DNA of 44,977 bases from Bacteroidota bacterium. GTDB taxonomy: Bacteria > Bacteroidota > Bacteroidia > UKL13-3. Every line of letters starts with the position of its first letter. Position 1 is the stretch's first letter. The notes beneath the pieces are model-generated. The model was not told the origin of the DNA. It made no database searches and saw nothing but the letters and a program-made list of their open reading frames with translations. Shown here piece after piece: positions 34,551-44,274 of this stretch. The stretch spans positions 1 to 44,977 of the forward strand of contig CANNQU010000022.1 of NCBI GenBank assembly GCA_947507965.1. Direction: 5' to 3'. A program made the translations under genes and the position numbers.

Positions 34551-35312
34551 TCATTTCCTAATGATGGTGGTCGCATTAGGCTGTGCGGTAGGCATTATCG
34601 TAAGTTCGTTTATATTCACATGTTTTGGGCGATTGAGCATAAACCAGATCGCTTCTGCACAGTCATTGGCCACCAGATTCTCAAAGCCATCATATACCTT
34701 TTTAGCACGTTCCTCATCTCCTTTAAAACGTACGATAGAAAATTCGGTTTCAACAGCACCCGGATGAATGGCCGAAACCCGTATGGGGAATCTTGCAAGA
34801 TCAACCCGCATGCCCCGCGATAAATTATCAACGGCAGCTTTGGTAGCACAATATACATTACCGTTGAGATAGGCTTCCTTACCGGCAATAGAGCCAAGAT
34901 TTATTATATGTCCATCGCCATTTTTGGGCATTAGTGGCAATACGGCTTTGGTAACATAAAGCAAACCCTTCAGGTTCGTGTCAATCATTTTCTCCCAGTC
35001 ATCGAGTACTCCCTCATCCAGCGTATTCAACCCCGAAGCTAGTCCGGCATTATTGATCAACACGTCGATCGGCTTAAATGCATCTGGCAAGCTTTCTATT
35101 GCAGCAAATACTTCTTCTTTATTCCTCACATCCATCGTTAAGGTACATATCGCTACCGGATACGCTGCGCTGATTTGTGCCGAGACACTTTCCAATAAAC
35201 TTTTTCTTCGCCCACATAAAATTAAATGGCAATTATTTTGCGCCAATAATAAAGCCGTGGCTTTCCCTATACCAGAAGTTGCTCCCGTAATTAAGACTTT
35301 TTTAAAATTCAT
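34551..35312 (-). CDS. Short-chain dehydrogenase, YdfG-like
   Basis: 253 residues, a classical SDR. Cofactor motif TGATSGIG (9-16), an Arg-Arg in CGRR favouring NADP, NNAG, catalytic Ser in LGSIAG, and Y-x-x-x-K (YCATK) are intact. The C-terminal HVNINELTIMPTAQPNA segment is typical of YdfG (3-hydroxy acid / L-allo-threonine dehydrogenase). The substrate remains an inference. It is divergent from the STAS-like gene. Confidence 0.9.
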   Translation of the reverse strand: MNFKKVLITGATSGIGKATALLLAQNNCHLILCGRRKSLLESVSAQISAAYPVAICTLTMDVRNKEEVFAAIESLPDAFKPIDVLINNAGLASGLNTLDEGVLDDWEKMIDTNLKGLLYVTKAVLPLMPKNGDGHIINLGSIAGKEAYLNGNVYCATKAAVDNLSRGMRVDLARFPIRVSAIHPGAVETEFSIVRFKGDEERAKKVYDGFENLVANDCAEAIWFMLNRPKHVNINELTIMPTAQPNATTIIRK

Positions 35313-35335
35313 GGTGTAAAAAAAATGATAAGTAT

Positions 35336-35343
35336 TAACTTTG
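35336..35343 (+). promoter_or_regulatory. -7 promoter element of the STAS-like gene
   Basis: TAACTTTG, a perfect TAnnTTTG, 20 bases before the ATG at 35364. Confidence 0.6.
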
Positions 35344-35363
35344 CCTAAATTATTTTTCTAAAA

Positions 35364-35762
35364 ATGCATTTTACGGTTGATAATTTAGATAAGTTTTCGA
35401 TAATAAAAATCACGGCAACTCACGTTACGCCCGAGATTTGTGTCCACGTCGAGCAGGAAGCGATGGCTCTTATTGACGACAAGCAAATAGCCGATATTAT
35501 ACTGGATGCAAAAAAAGTAAAAGAATTTTGCGATGAATCCGTCGAAATGTTCCAGATGATTCAATTAAGTACCGCACATTTAAAAGGGGTTTTTGTATTG
35601 ATATTGGATAAGAATATAGAATTTAAAAAACTAGCGAGCCTAAAAACCTGTCATTCCAAGGATGAAGCGATGGATTTAATTTTTGCCGACCAGATGAAAC
35701 GAAATTTACTGACAGAAGAAGACTTTGATTTTGAAGATTTAGAAGATGATTTGGAAGAATAG
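35364..35762 (+). CDS. STAS-like protein with acidic tail
   Basis: 132 residues. Alternating strands and helices (FSIIKITATHV, ADIILDAKKVKEF, LKGVFVLILDK, CHSKDEAMDLIF) fit a STAS / anti-sigma-antagonist fold. The usual phospho-Ser DSSG motif is missing; DAKKVKEFCDES occupies that place, so regulation by phosphorylation as in SpoIIAA is doubtful. The last ~20 residues are nearly all Asp/Glu/Phe/Leu. The order STAS-like, T9SS cargo, RNase Z in one direction suggests possible co-regulation. Function is inferred from fold only. Confidence 0.7.
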   Translation: MHFTVDNLDKFSIIKITATHVTPEICVHVEQEAMALIDDKQIADIILDAKKVKEFCDESVEMFQMIQLSTAHLKGVFVLILDKNIEFKKLASLKTCHSKDEAMDLIFADQMKRNLLTEEDFDFEDLEDDLEE

Positions 35763-35792
35763 AATAAATAACTAAATTCGTACCATTAATTA

Positions 35793-36539
35793 ATGCCCAT
35801 GAGAAAATTTATACTCGTAATTTTTGCTTTCTTTATTTCATACAACGCATTTACACAGTGCACCCCCGATGCCACTTTAACGCATTCGGGCTTGTTTCCA
35901 AACCTCTTACCCGATGGAAAAGTAGGTGTTGCTTACAATCAAACCATCACGTTCCAGTTCCCTACCGATACCACCATTTCGCCTTTTGGCTCCGTTCATA
36001 TTGATTCCATTATCATCCAGTCGGTTACCGGTTTTCCTGCTAGTTTCACCAAAGATTGTAATGCTGTAGGCTGCAAGTATTATGGCACTTCGCTTCGTGG
36101 TTGTATGAAAATTGCCGGCACCCCTGCTGCTACCGACACCGGCACAAAGAAACTAATCATTATTATCGTTGCAAAGTTAAAATTTGGCGGTACACCTATT
36201 CCTTTTCCTGTTACCGACTCTTCATTAAGCTTTCGAATTATACCCGCTAGTGTTGGCCTAAGCCGAGGCCAGAGCCCTGTTTATACGTTTGCCGTAGAAC
36301 AAATTACCCCCAATCCATTTACAGAAAAAACCGTGGTCACGGTGAGTTCGCCTAAAATTGAAAAAACAACCATTGCCATACGCGACATTCTAGGAAAGGA
36401 GGTATATACTCAAGAGGTTACATGCAAGCCGGGATTAAACCATTTCACCATAGAAACAGAAATTTTCAAAGCGGGATATTACCTACTTTCTGTCAGTTCG
36501 TCTGCCGGTGTCATTACTAAAAAGATTACAAAACGATAA
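35793..36539 (+). CDS. T9SS-sorted secreted protein
   Basis: About 248 residues (ATG 35793; the next ATG at 35799 gives a cleaner signal peptide, MRKFILVIFAFF). The signal peptide ends FTQ. Residues ~25-155 are a beta-sandwich domain (GKVGVAYNQTITFQFP; SVTGFPASF; CMKIAGTPAAT, with DTGTKKLIIIIVAK) similar in pattern to putative Ig-like cadherin modules. The C-terminal ~80 residues are a T9SS type A sorting domain (ITPNPFTEKTVVTV; IRDILGKEVYT; AGYYLLSVSS...KKITKR). It lies between the STAS-like gene (30 bases) and rnz (106 bases). Confidence 0.87.
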   Translation: MPMRKFILVIFAFFISYNAFTQCTPDATLTHSGLFPNLLPDGKVGVAYNQTITFQFPTDTTISPFGSVHIDSIIIQSVTGFPASFTKDCNAVGCKYYGTSLRGCMKIAGTPAATDTGTKKLIIIIVAKLKFGGTPIPFPVTDSSLSFRIIPASVGLSRGQSPVYTFAVEQITPNPFTEKTVVTVSSPKIEKTTIAIRDILGKEVYTQEVTCKPGLNHFTIETEIFKAGYYLLSVSSSAGVITKKITKR

Positions 36540-36645
36540 TAACTCTTAACTATTCCTTTCCTTTAGATTAAATTACTAAAAAAAATAATTTATCTTCGTA
36601 CTTTCTATAACACGCTCTGACCTTAACTTTTGAAAATAGAATATC

Positions 36646-37560
36646 ATGTCGTTTGAGTTAACCATATTAGGCAATAGTTCTTCTACCCCTACTTCACGAA
36701 GGCATCCAAGTGCCCAGGTTTTAAAAATTAATAACGATTTTATCCTCATTGATTGTGGTGAAGGCACACAAAATCAGATGCTTCGTTATAAGGTGAGTCA
36801 TAATAAAATACGTTATATTTTTATTAGTCACATGCACGGAGACCACTTTCTAGGACTTCCTGGCTTGCTTTGTACGATGAGTGTGCAAGGACGAATAGAC
36901 GACTTGGATATTTACTGCCCTGAGGAACTAGAGTTCTTGATAAATCTGCAATTTAGTTTGAGCGATGTTCAATTGAAGTTCAAAGTAGTTTATCATAAAC
37001 TTCAATTCGATGCACCTAAAGAAATTTTAGCGACTCGTGATTATACCGTAACCTCATTACCTCTCAAACACCGTATCAATTGCGCGGGATTCTTATTTTC
37101 TGAACGTGTTTATGGAAGGAAAATAAATAAGCAAGAGGCCGATCCACTAAATTTAAATCAGGCAGAATACGAGAACCTTCGTAATGGAGGCGATTATAAA
37201 GGGAAAGACGGCAAGACCATTCCGAATGCCAAACTTACCTTCGACCCACGCAAATCCTTCAAATACGCCTATATAACAGATACCCTATACGATGAGGAGT
37301 TGCTTCCTCATATTGAACGATTTGATTTACTTTATCATGAAGCAACCTTTGCGCATGACATGGTTGACCGTGCAAAAACAACTTTTCATTGTACCGCTCT
37401 ACAGGCCGGTAAAATTGCTTCACGAGCAAAAGTCGGAAAGCTTATCATCGGACATTTCAGTGCTCGATATCAAAATTTAGAAGAACTCCTTGAAGAAGCC
37501 AAGGACGTTTTCCCTCGCTCCGATATTGCCGAAGAAGGAAAGACCTTTAAGATGCGCTAG
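36646..37560 (+). CDS. rnz: Ribonuclease Z
   Basis: 304 residues. It is a zinc endonuclease that processes the 3' end of tRNA precursors. The metallo-beta-lactamase motif SHMHGDHFLGLPGL (His-x-His-x-Asp-His), the N-terminal ILGNSSSTPTSRRHPSA, the later YITDTLY (Asp), the exosite-region and HEATF, and the terminal IIGHFSARY are all present. The ATG at 36646 fits the family start. A near-consensus TATCTTCG (36591-36598) precedes it. Confidence 0.95.
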   Translation: MSFELTILGNSSSTPTSRRHPSAQVLKINNDFILIDCGEGTQNQMLRYKVSHNKIRYIFISHMHGDHFLGLPGLLCTMSVQGRIDDLDIYCPEELEFLINLQFSLSDVQLKFKVVYHKLQFDAPKEILATRDYTVTSLPLKHRINCAGFLFSERVYGRKINKQEADPLNLNQAEYENLRNGGDYKGKDGKTIPNAKLTFDPRKSFKYAYITDTLYDEELLPHIERFDLLYHEATFAHDMVDRAKTTFHCTALQAGKIASRAKVGKLIIGHFSARYQNLEELLEEAKDVFPRSDIAEEGKTFKMR

Positions 37561-37606
37561 AGCGCTGTATCTCAACATTTCATTAGGAAGTTTACATGTC
37601 GTGAAA

Positions 37607-37633
37607 TTGTTTCGGGATAATTCCTTATTTTTG
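37607..37633 (+). promoter_or_regulatory. Promoter of metK
   Basis: TTG at 37607-37609, a 16-base spacer and TATTTTTG at 37626-37633 (perfect -7). The ATG is at 37665. No SAM riboswitch fits in the short leader. Confidence 0.6.
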
Positions 37634-37664
37634 CACCCTAATTTTAAAAAATAAGTACCCAAAA

Positions 37665-38918
37665 ATGTCATATTTATTCACTTCAGAGTCCGTATCAGAG
37701 GGGCATCCAGATAAAGTTGCCGACCAAATCAGTGATGCTTTAATTGATAACTTTTTAGCCTTCGACCCCGAATCTAAAGTAGCCTGCGAAACCTTGGTAA
37801 CCACCGGTCAGGTAATATTAGCCGGAGAAGTAAAATCAAAATCTTACCTTGATGTGCAGGAAATTACTCGTGGGGTAATTCGTAAAATAGGGTACACCAA
37901 AAGCGAATATATGTTCGAGGCCAACTCTTGCGGTATTTTATCCGCCATTCACGAGCAATCGGCCGATATAAACCAAGGTGTTGATAAAAAGAAGAAAGAA
38001 GAACAAGGTGCAGGAGATCAAGGGATGATGTTCGGTTATGCAACCAACGAGACGGATAATTACATGCCTTTAGCTCTGGATTTAGCACACGCTATTTTGC
38101 TTGAATTGGCAGCCCTTCGTCGCGAAAACAAACAAATCAAATACTTGCGCCCCGATGCAAAATCTCAGGTAACCATCGAATATAGCGATGCCAACGAACC
38201 AATACGAATTGATGCCGTCGTGGTTTCTACACAGCATGATGATTTTGATGCCGAAGAGAAGATGCTGGCGAAAATAAAAAAAGACATCGTAACTATTTTG
38301 ATTCCACGCGTTAAAGTGAACTACCCAAAATATGCTCACTTATTCAACAACAAAATAAAGTACCATATTAATCCCACCGGAAAGTTTGTAATCGGTGGTC
38401 CACACGGCGATACCGGACTTACCGGTCGGAAAATAATTGTCGATACCTACGGAGGAAAAGGAGCCCATGGTGGCGGCGCATTCTCTGGGAAAGATCCAAG
38501 CAAAGTTGACCGCTCGGCTGCCTATGCTACGCGTCATATTGCTAAAAACCTAGTAGCTGCAGGCATTTGTACCGAGGTGCTTGTGCAAGTTTCATACGCT
38601 ATTGGTGTTGCCTTACCGATGGGTATCTATGTAAACACCTACGGCACGGCGAAGGTTAAATTAACGGATGGACAAATTGCCAAGAAAGTAGAAGCAATCT
38701 TTGATATGAGACCCTATTTCATTGAGCAACGCCTTAAATTACGCACACCAATGTATTCGGAAACGGCAGCATATGGCCACATGGGACGTAAGAATGAAAC
38801 GGTTACCAAAACATTTAGAGGACCCGATGGCAAAGAGAAGAAAGTGAAAGTTGAATTATTTACTTGGGAGAAATTAGATTATGTAGCTAAGGTGAAAGCC
38901 GCATTTAGCATTAAATAA
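37665..38918 (+). CDS. metK: S-adenosylmethionine synthase
   Basis: 417 residues. It makes S-adenosylmethionine from ATP and methionine. Signatures: [18 protein letters not shown] at the N-terminus, [12 protein letters not shown] (about residues 116-127), and [19 protein letters not shown] near residues 265-285. Length and motifs are complete. It has its own promoter and a strong terminator. Confidence 0.98.
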   Translation: MSYLFTSESVSEGHPDKVADQISDALIDNFLAFDPESKVACETLVTTGQVILAGEVKSKSYLDVQEITRGVIRKIGYTKSEYMFEANSCGILSAIHEQSADINQGVDKKKKEEQGAGDQGMMFGYATNETDNYMPLALDLAHAILLELAALRRENKQIKYLRPDAKSQVTIEYSDANEPIRIDAVVVSTQHDDFDAEEKMLAKIKKDIVTILIPRVKVNYPKYAHLFNNKIKYHINPTGKFVIGGPHGDTGLTGRKIIVDTYGGKGAHGGGAFSGKDPSKVDRSAAYATRHIAKNLVAAGICTEVLVQVSYAIGVALPMGIYVNTYGTAKVKLTDGQIAKKVEAIFDMRPYFIEQRLKLRTPMYSETAAYGHMGRKNETVTKTFRGPDGKEKKVKVELFTWEKLDYVAKVKAAFSIK

Positions 38919-38936
38919 AAGAATCAGAACCGATAG

Positions 38937-38970
38937 AAAAGCCTCATCTAAGTATTTAGATGAGGCTTTT
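38937..38970. terminator. Bidirectional terminator between metK and the rRNA methylase gene
   Basis: A 15-bp perfect stem: AAAAGCCTCATCTAA (38937-38951) and TTAGATGAGGCTTTT (38956-38970) around a GTAT loop. It has T-tracts on both strands and lies between convergent genes. Confidence 0.92.
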
Positions 38971-38997
38971 ATTTTTAGGATATGGAGGATCCCATTT

Positions 38998-40326
38998 CTA
39001 ATGCATCAACCGCCAATGGGTAGGATACATATTATTCGTTCGGTGTTCCATTACATTTACCCAGCCTAAATTCACCCCCTGGTATCTCAGAATTTTATAG
39101 CCGAATGATGATTCTATATTTATGGTTTGCTTACGTAGGTAATTCATCGCGGTAGGCTCATCCATTTCAATCGTTTCAACCGTAGAACCTAATGCCTCAT
39201 TTAATGCCAAGGCGTGGGCAGGAATAAATTTATTAAATTTCTGTGTACCAATCTCAACACCGCACTGAATTAAGTTTATTTTTTGTTGCCGTAGGATTTC
39301 TGTTGTCTCCAGCACTTTTAGCGTAGCCGCAAAAACATGCTCCTGATGAAGGAAGAAATTAAAAGACCCCTCTATAAATTGGGTAAATGAGGAGTCCTGC
39401 TTTATTATCTTCAGTGTTTTAACAACATCGGTTTTCTTTGTTTCACGATCACTTTTTTTGCGAAGCAACGCCATAAAAAATCCTTCTCCTCGAACTAAAT
39501 AAGGATAAAATCGATAGCATCCATCTTGTGAATTTACAATATTCCACTCCTTCGGAACATCAATACGTATGGTTTCTAAATTATGTTTTTCACATAACCA
39601 GTTCACCATCGTTTCATTTTCTTCCATCGAATACGAGCACGTGCTATAGGCAATCACCCCCTCATTTTTTAGTGCCGGCAGTAAATTACTCAAAATACGT
39701 TGTTGCCTCTCACTACATAATTGAACATTGTTTTCGCTCCATTCGTTGATGGCGGCCGCATCTTTTCTAAACAACCCACTACCGCTGCATGGCGCATCTA
39801 CAACAATACAGTCGAATAACGGCGGCAGGTTGCCGAAATGCTGTGTGTCGCTGTTGGTGATAATACTGTTGTTATTACCCCATTTTATCATATTCTCCCG
39901 CAACACACTCACCCTCGATTTAATCACTTCATTACTCACCAATACACTTTCATTATTCAGTAGCGCTGCTATTAACGTGCTTTTGCCACCTGGGGCAGCA
40001 CAGGCGTCGAGCACGCATAAAGCCTCTTGTAATGGCAGTACTTGTTGCAACGCATGAAACAGAAACATACTTGAAGCTTCCTGCACATAGATGGCTCCTC
40101 CATGCCAGTAGGGATGTTGCGCATATTTTGCCCTCTCCTTCAAATAAAAACCATCGGCACACCAAGGCACAGGAGAAGCATTTTCGAATGGAGAGACGGT
40201 AATTTTTTTTCTGTTGATGCGAAAAGAATTAACCGCAGGCTCTTGATGGGCTGCAATAAATTTTTGCACCTCGAAAGCCGGTGCATTGGCAAACGACGAA
40301 ATAATTTTATGAATATCCTGCATCAA
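38998..40326 (-). CDS. rsmF: RsmF-like rRNA m5C methyltransferase
   Basis: 442 residues of the NOL1/NOP2/Sun (RsmB/RsmF) family, which methylates cytosine C5 in rRNA with SAM. The SAM motif DACAAPGGKST is at 107-117, the catalytic pair of cysteines at Cys180 (DAPCSGSG) and Cys230 (YSTCSYS). The C-terminal ~130 residues are an RsmF-type RNA-binding domain. The early PVNSFR-like segment (AVNSFRINRKK) is also present. RsmF (16S rRNA C1407) is the best match, but RsmB-like specificity is possible. Confidence 0.88.
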   Translation of the reverse strand: MMQDIHKIISSFANAPAFEVQKFIAAHQEPAVNSFRINRKKITVSPFENASPVPWCADGFYLKERAKYAQHPYWHGGAIYVQEASSMFLFHALQQVLPLQEALCVLDACAAPGGKSTLIAALLNNESVLVSNEVIKSRVSVLRENMIKWGNNNSIITNSDTQHFGNLPPLFDCIVVDAPCSGSGLFRKDAAAINEWSENNVQLCSERQQRILSNLLPALKNEGVIAYSTCSYSMEENETMVNWLCEKHNLETIRIDVPKEWNIVNSQDGCYRFYPYLVRGEGFFMALLRKKSDRETKKTDVVKTLKIIKQDSSFTQFIEGSFNFFLHQEHVFAATLKVLETTEILRQQKINLIQCGVEIGTQKFNKFIPAHALALNEALGSTVETIEMDEPTAMNYLRKQTINIESSFGYKILRYQGVNLGWVNVMEHRTNNMYPTHWRLMH

Positions 40327-40344
40327 TAGTTACCTGCTAAGAAT

Positions 40345-41187
40345 TTAAAGCAACTCCTTCAATTTAAAAACCGCATTGGCTTTGAATCCCTTCTCTGTTT
40401 GTGTTATAGTAGCACATTCATGAATTGGGTCGTGCTCAAAAAACAGAATTGTTTTTTCTTTGGTGGCTTGCATTAAAAACTCGGTTCGCTCCCGCATGGT
40501 ATCTAGTGGACGTACATCATAGCCCATCACATAATTGGGCGAGATATGCCCGAGCGACGGTATCAAATCGGCCATAAACGCTATCGTTAGCTCCCCGTAT
40601 TGAATATGAGGTATTACCATGCTGTTGGTATGTCCCATACTTTTTAAATAGGTTATCGATGGGTGTAATATGCTATCATCTCCAAACAAATTTAAATGCC
40701 CTGTTTCTCTAATTGGCAAAATATTATCGCTAAGAAAAGAAGCCTTTTCTCTTACGTTTGGATGCAATGCCTCATCCCAGTGGTCATGATGAACATGATA
40801 GGTGGCGTTTTTAAAGCTGGGCACAAAGCTCGTTCTATCGCTATTCCACTGAATACTTCCACCACAATGGTCGAAGTGCAGATGGGTTAAGATAACATCG
40901 GTGATATCATCGACACCAAAACCATGATCTCGTAATGATTTTTCCAACGTATCGTTGCCATGCAAGTAATAATGATGTAAGAATTTGGCATCCTGCTTCG
41001 TTCCTATTCCGTTGTCAATTAGAATCAGCCTTTTCCCATCTTCAATAAGCAAGCAACGCATGGCCCACGAACACATATTGTTTTCATCGGCAGGGTTAAG
41101 TTTGTTCCAAATGGTTTTGGGTACCACCCCAAACATAGCACCACCATCGAGTTTGAAGTGACCGGTAGGCACAGTATATAATTTCAT
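40345..41187 (-). CDS. Metallo-beta-lactamase-fold hydrolase
   Basis: 280 residues. The zinc motif ILTHLHFDHCGG (His-x-His-x-Asp-His) is at about residues 99-110, and HHDHW, SMGHTNSM and the terminal FFEHDPIHECA supply further ligands. The pattern resembles the AHL-lactonase/PqsE-like and methyl parathion hydrolase class of stand-alone MBL-fold enzymes. No signal peptide is visible; the substrate is unknown. It is divergent from the CPBP protease gene and 18 bases upstream of the rRNA methylase gene, so possibly co-transcribed with it. Confidence 0.85.
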   Translation of the reverse strand: MKLYTVPTGHFKLDGGAMFGVVPKTIWNKLNPADENNMCSWAMRCLLIEDGKRLILIDNGIGTKQDAKFLHHYYLHGNDTLEKSLRDHGFGVDDITDVILTHLHFDHCGGSIQWNSDRTSFVPSFKNATYHVHHDHWDEALHPNVREKASFLSDNILPIRETGHLNLFGDDSILHPSITYLKSMGHTNSMVIPHIQYGELTIAFMADLIPSLGHISPNYVMGYDVRPLDTMRERTEFLMQATKEKTILFFEHDPIHECATITQTEKGFKANAVFKLKELL

Positions 41188-41280
41188 ATACGAATTAAAT
41201 TATGATTTACATTTCAAGGCATTCATGATTGAAGGTGAATGCCTATTTTCGCATGCAATTTACATATAACAGTTATACAA

Positions 41281-42195
41281 ATGGAAATAGATTGGAAGCG
41301 TGCATGGTATTTTATCTCTCAACTTTTATCGATTTTAGGCTTCGTTTTTTTTGGAATGCTATTATCGCAAATTTTGGCACTGTATATTGGACAACACGTT
41401 TTTAAGTTCGACTATGCCCAATCGGTTGCTATTATAAGTAATCCGGCACAGGATGTTAACCAGGTCATGTTCTTACGTCTTTTTCAAATGCTCACCAATT
41501 TCGCTACGTTTGCTGTACCGGTATTAATTTATTTGCGGGTCTATAAGTATCCTATCATTAGTACCCTCAAGCTAGGAAAATTAATTTCGCCTGTTCAGCT
41601 TCTTTTAATCCTAGTCTTTGCTTTTGCGGCACTGTTCGGCCTCTCCTTCTTAGGCGATTTAAATCATGCTATCCCATTACCTGAGAAATTGCAGATAGCG
41701 GCAGATCAGATGGCTGAAGCCCAGCAAAAAATGATCGATGGGTTAATGTATATGCCTTCGGTATCGCATCTGATAGCCAATATTATTGTCGTTGGACTGG
41801 TTGCCGCCGTTGGCGAAGAGCTTATGTTTAGAGGTCTTTTACAGCCTTTATTTAAAAATTGGACGAAAAACATTCATCTTGGAATCCTTCTTTCGGCCGC
41901 ATTATTCAGTGCCATACATTTCGACCTCAGTAATTTTATCCCACGGATGGCCATCGGGGTGGCCTTTGGATATTTATTTTATTGGAGTGGTAGTTTATGG
42001 ATAACGATTCTAGCCCATTTTCTAAATAATTCAATAGAGGTGCTGGTATATTATTATCAAAGCAGCAACTCCTGGTGCCATTATTTTATAGAGGTAAAAT
42101 ACTTTCCGGTAACATGGGGATTAGCAGCCATAGCCGTTATCATAGGAATCATGTACGTCTTTAAAATGAAACACCTACCGGCGAAAACGGAGTAG
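41281..42195 (+). CDS. CPBP-family intramembrane glutamic protease
   Basis: About 304 residues from ATG 41281 (MEIDWKRAWYFISQLL); the 14 residues before it fall between a TATTTTCG promoter element (41244-41251) and this ATG. About eight membrane segments. The three CPBP (Abi/Rce1) motifs are present: GEELMFRGL, the FSAIHFD helix, and AHFLNNS. In characterised relatives these form the glutamate-histidine site for CAAX or bacteriocin-immunity functions. The substrate is unknown; no bacteriocin gene is adjacent. Confidence 0.88.
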   Translation: MEIDWKRAWYFISQLLSILGFVFFGMLLSQILALYIGQHVFKFDYAQSVAIISNPAQDVNQVMFLRLFQMLTNFATFAVPVLIYLRVYKYPIISTLKLGKLISPVQLLLILVFAFAALFGLSFLGDLNHAIPLPEKLQIAADQMAEAQQKMIDGLMYMPSVSHLIANIIVVGLVAAVGEELMFRGLLQPLFKNWTKNIHLGILLSAALFSAIHFDLSNFIPRMAIGVAFGYLFYWSGSLWITILAHFLNNSIEVLVYYYQSSNSWCHYFIEVKYFPVTWGLAAIAVIIGIMYVFKMKHLPAKTE

Positions 42196-42213
42196 AAACA
42201 GCATCAAGGAATC

Positions 42214-43635
42214 TTAATTTCTCTCGTACGCCCCTATACAAGGGGTATTGTCGCGTGGCTTACCAAGAATATCAACATCAACGATTCCGGTTAATGCGGT
42301 TGCGTTATTGATGAGTGGAGAAATACTATCAAGCTGATAATTAAACAAACACATATCCTTAAACTTGGGTTCTACATTAATTAGATTTCCATTCACATTC
42401 AGGCTCGTAATTTTTGTTCGAATAAGGCAGTGATCAATAATCTGTTGCTGAACATTCCCCGGTCGTCCACCATCATAAATTGAAAACTCTTCATCGTTGG
42501 TGCTTTGCCCGTAAATGATGGTATTAATTAAACTATATTTTAAAAAACTAGGTATCGTTTGAATCACGTTGCCCGAAGCATCCGTTACCTCATAATCGGC
42601 ATTTCCTAAATAAAAGGATTGGTAGTTACTTTGAAAGTTAGTGCAATGCGGATTAGCAAGGGTGCAAAAAGTGAAACTATAATCGCCACCAAACTGAGCA
42701 AAAACACAAAGTTGTCCGGCATCAAAAAAAGCGCAATTTACAAAGGTAGCATTTGCATTATAGGCCGATATACAGGAGGACGACATCGTTCGAATAATAG
42801 AGCTACTCATGCGTAAATTGGGATTGCCGTTCACGCTCATAGAGTCAATTTCCACCCCTACAACACCATTTTTTATGATTGAGCTGTTGATGATATTGTT
42901 TATTGAACCCGGCAAAAAACGTACGCCCCACCATTGATTCGGCATATCATCGACGTAACGCTCCAGTCGATCGCCCTGCAATATTACCGGCTCTTGAGCC
43001 GTTCCCAGCATTTCCAATGTGCCCTGCACATAAATACGTGAGCCAACGTGGCTGCAAACCTTTACTCCTTTGTTAATCGTCAGTTTTTTTCCCGGTGCCA
43101 CCAATATACTATTCCAAATAACATACGGCTTGGTTTTATCGCTCCATACCACATCATAATCAATAACGCTATCCATTAAGTAATGAGCATCTTGCCCCCA
43201 GGCCACCAAATGTATTTTTTGCTCGTTACCATTGGTAGTAAACATAATACTGTCTTCTATAAACAGAGGATTACCCAGAGACGTAATACGTGGTGTAACC
43301 TGTACAAACAAATAGAAACTATCTTTAGGGGCAATTTTATATTGTGTCACCCTATCGGTAGCGATGCCGTCAATATTAAGACGATACACCGAGGAGCTTC
43401 CACCCATAAGCCGGATATCGGTATAGAGGATGCTGTTATACGGGTTAAATATTTTTAAAACCTTCGTGGTAGAAAGAGGGGCATGAGTCGTATCAAAACG
43501 GCTGAAAACGGTATCAAAAGCAATACTGTCGGTGGAAAACGTAAGGGTTGCCGAGGTGTCATTATTGACGTCGCGTTTACGGCAACTAAAACCGATAGCA
43601 AACAGCACAAGAAAAATAAAAAGGTATTTGGTCAT
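42214..43635 (-). CDS. Lipoprotein with right-handed beta-helix domain
   Basis: About 473 residues from ATG 43635 (MTKYLFIFLVLFAIGFSC); a TTG at 43647 would add 4 residues. A lipobox (GFSC, Cys18) indicates an outer-membrane lipoprotein. Next come a beta module (residues ~25-130; FSTDSIAFDTVF, LKIFNPYNSI) and a right-handed parallel beta-helix (VQGTLEMLGTAQEPVILQG, SIIKNGVVGVEID, SSIIRTMSSS). The C-terminal LDVDILGKPRDN...GAYE-type ending resembles choice-of-anchor Q proteins. It may bind or cleave a polysaccharide, but I see no catalytic motif. Confidence 0.83.
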   Translation of the reverse strand: MTKYLFIFLVLFAIGFSCRKRDVNNDTSATLTFSTDSIAFDTVFSRFDTTHAPLSTTKVLKIFNPYNSILYTDIRLMGGSSSVYRLNIDGIATDRVTQYKIAPKDSFYLFVQVTPRITSLGNPLFIEDSIMFTTNGNEQKIHLVAWGQDAHYLMDSVIDYDVVWSDKTKPYVIWNSILVAPGKKLTINKGVKVCSHVGSRIYVQGTLEMLGTAQEPVILQGDRLERYVDDMPNQWWGVRFLPGSINNIINSSIIKNGVVGVEIDSMSVNGNPNLRMSSSIIRTMSSSCISAYNANATFVNCAFFDAGQLCVFAQFGGDYSFTFCTLANPHCTNFQSNYQSFYLGNADYEVTDASGNVIQTIPSFLKYSLINTIIYGQSTNDEEFSIYDGGRPGNVQQQIIDHCLIRTKITSLNVNGNLINVEPKFKDMCLFNYQLDSISPLINNATALTGIVDVDILGKPRDNTPCIGAYERN

Positions 43636-43725
43636 CTCTGAGAGCAACGAAGATAGGAAAGAAATATTTCAATTCGAAATGCAACCCATTTAGGACGATT
43701 CCTAACTTTATCTTATACTTGCCAC

Positions 43726-44217
43726 ATGACGACGCGTATAGAATTACTCACGGAACATCTTCAACTTCAACCCCATCCCGAGGGTGGATTTTTCAAGGAA
43801 ACCTACCGAAGTGAAGAACTTCTTCATAGTCCGGATATTGGAGGAAGTAGAAATCTGCTCTCCAGTATTTATTTCCTCCTCGTCGCTGAAAACTTTTCAT
43901 CATTTCATTGTATTGGCAGTGATGAGTTATGGTACTTTCAAGAAGGTGCTGCCTGCACTATCCATGTGTTGCATCGACAAGGAGGTTATACCAAAATAAA
44001 ATTGGGACTTGAAATATCCAATGGTGAAACATTGCAAACATGGGTAAAAGCAGGAGATTGGTTTGCCAGTGAAACCAACGGAGAATATTCATTGGTTGGA
44101 TGTGCGGTGGCGCCGGCCTTCGACTTTAAAGATTTTGAAATTGCCAACAGAAATAAACTGCTGCTCGCGTTTCCTGACTTCCAAGATTTAATTGAACGCC
44201 TTACCCGAGATGACTAA
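43726..44217 (+). CDS. DUF985 cupin protein
   Basis: 163 residues. The Cupin_5 (DUF985) fold is shown by HPEGGFFKETYRS at the N-terminus, SIYFLLVAENFSSFH, SDELWYFQEGAACTIHVL and the terminal AVAPAFDFKDFEI segment. These proteins have a small-molecule or sugar-binding beta-barrel of unclear role. TATACTTG (43714-43721) is 4 bases before the ATG; TAACTTTA (43703-43710) is an alternative -7. It converges on the THX gene. Confidence 0.9.
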   Translation: MTTRIELLTEHLQLQPHPEGGFFKETYRSEELLHSPDIGGSRNLLSSIYFLLVAENFSSFHCIGSDELWYFQEGAACTIHVLHRQGGYTKIKLGLEISNGETLQTWVKAGDWFASETNGEYSLVGCAVAPAFDFKDFEIANRNKLLLAFPDFQDLIERLTRDD

Positions 44218-44221
44218 ATAA

Positions 44222-44255
44222 CTAAGGCCCTACTACTACCGTAGTAAAGCCTTGG
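44222..44255. terminator. Long hairpin between the cupin and THX genes
   Basis: AAGGC...CTAC-type stem of about 13 pairs (two G-U on the minus strand) around a 4-base loop, between convergent genes. T-tracts are weak on both sides, so it is a possible rather than certain terminator. Confidence 0.5.
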
Positions 44256-44274
44256 TTGTTGAAAAGAAAAAATG

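Noticed and set aside
37561-37664. SAM riboswitch ahead of metK
   Set aside because: With the -7 element at 37626-37633 the leader is only ~25 bases, too short for a SAM aptamer.
38937-38970. Long hairpin as a possible attachment site or small RNA
   Set aside because: Its position between convergent genes, perfect stem and flanking T-tracts are fully explained by a bidirectional terminator.
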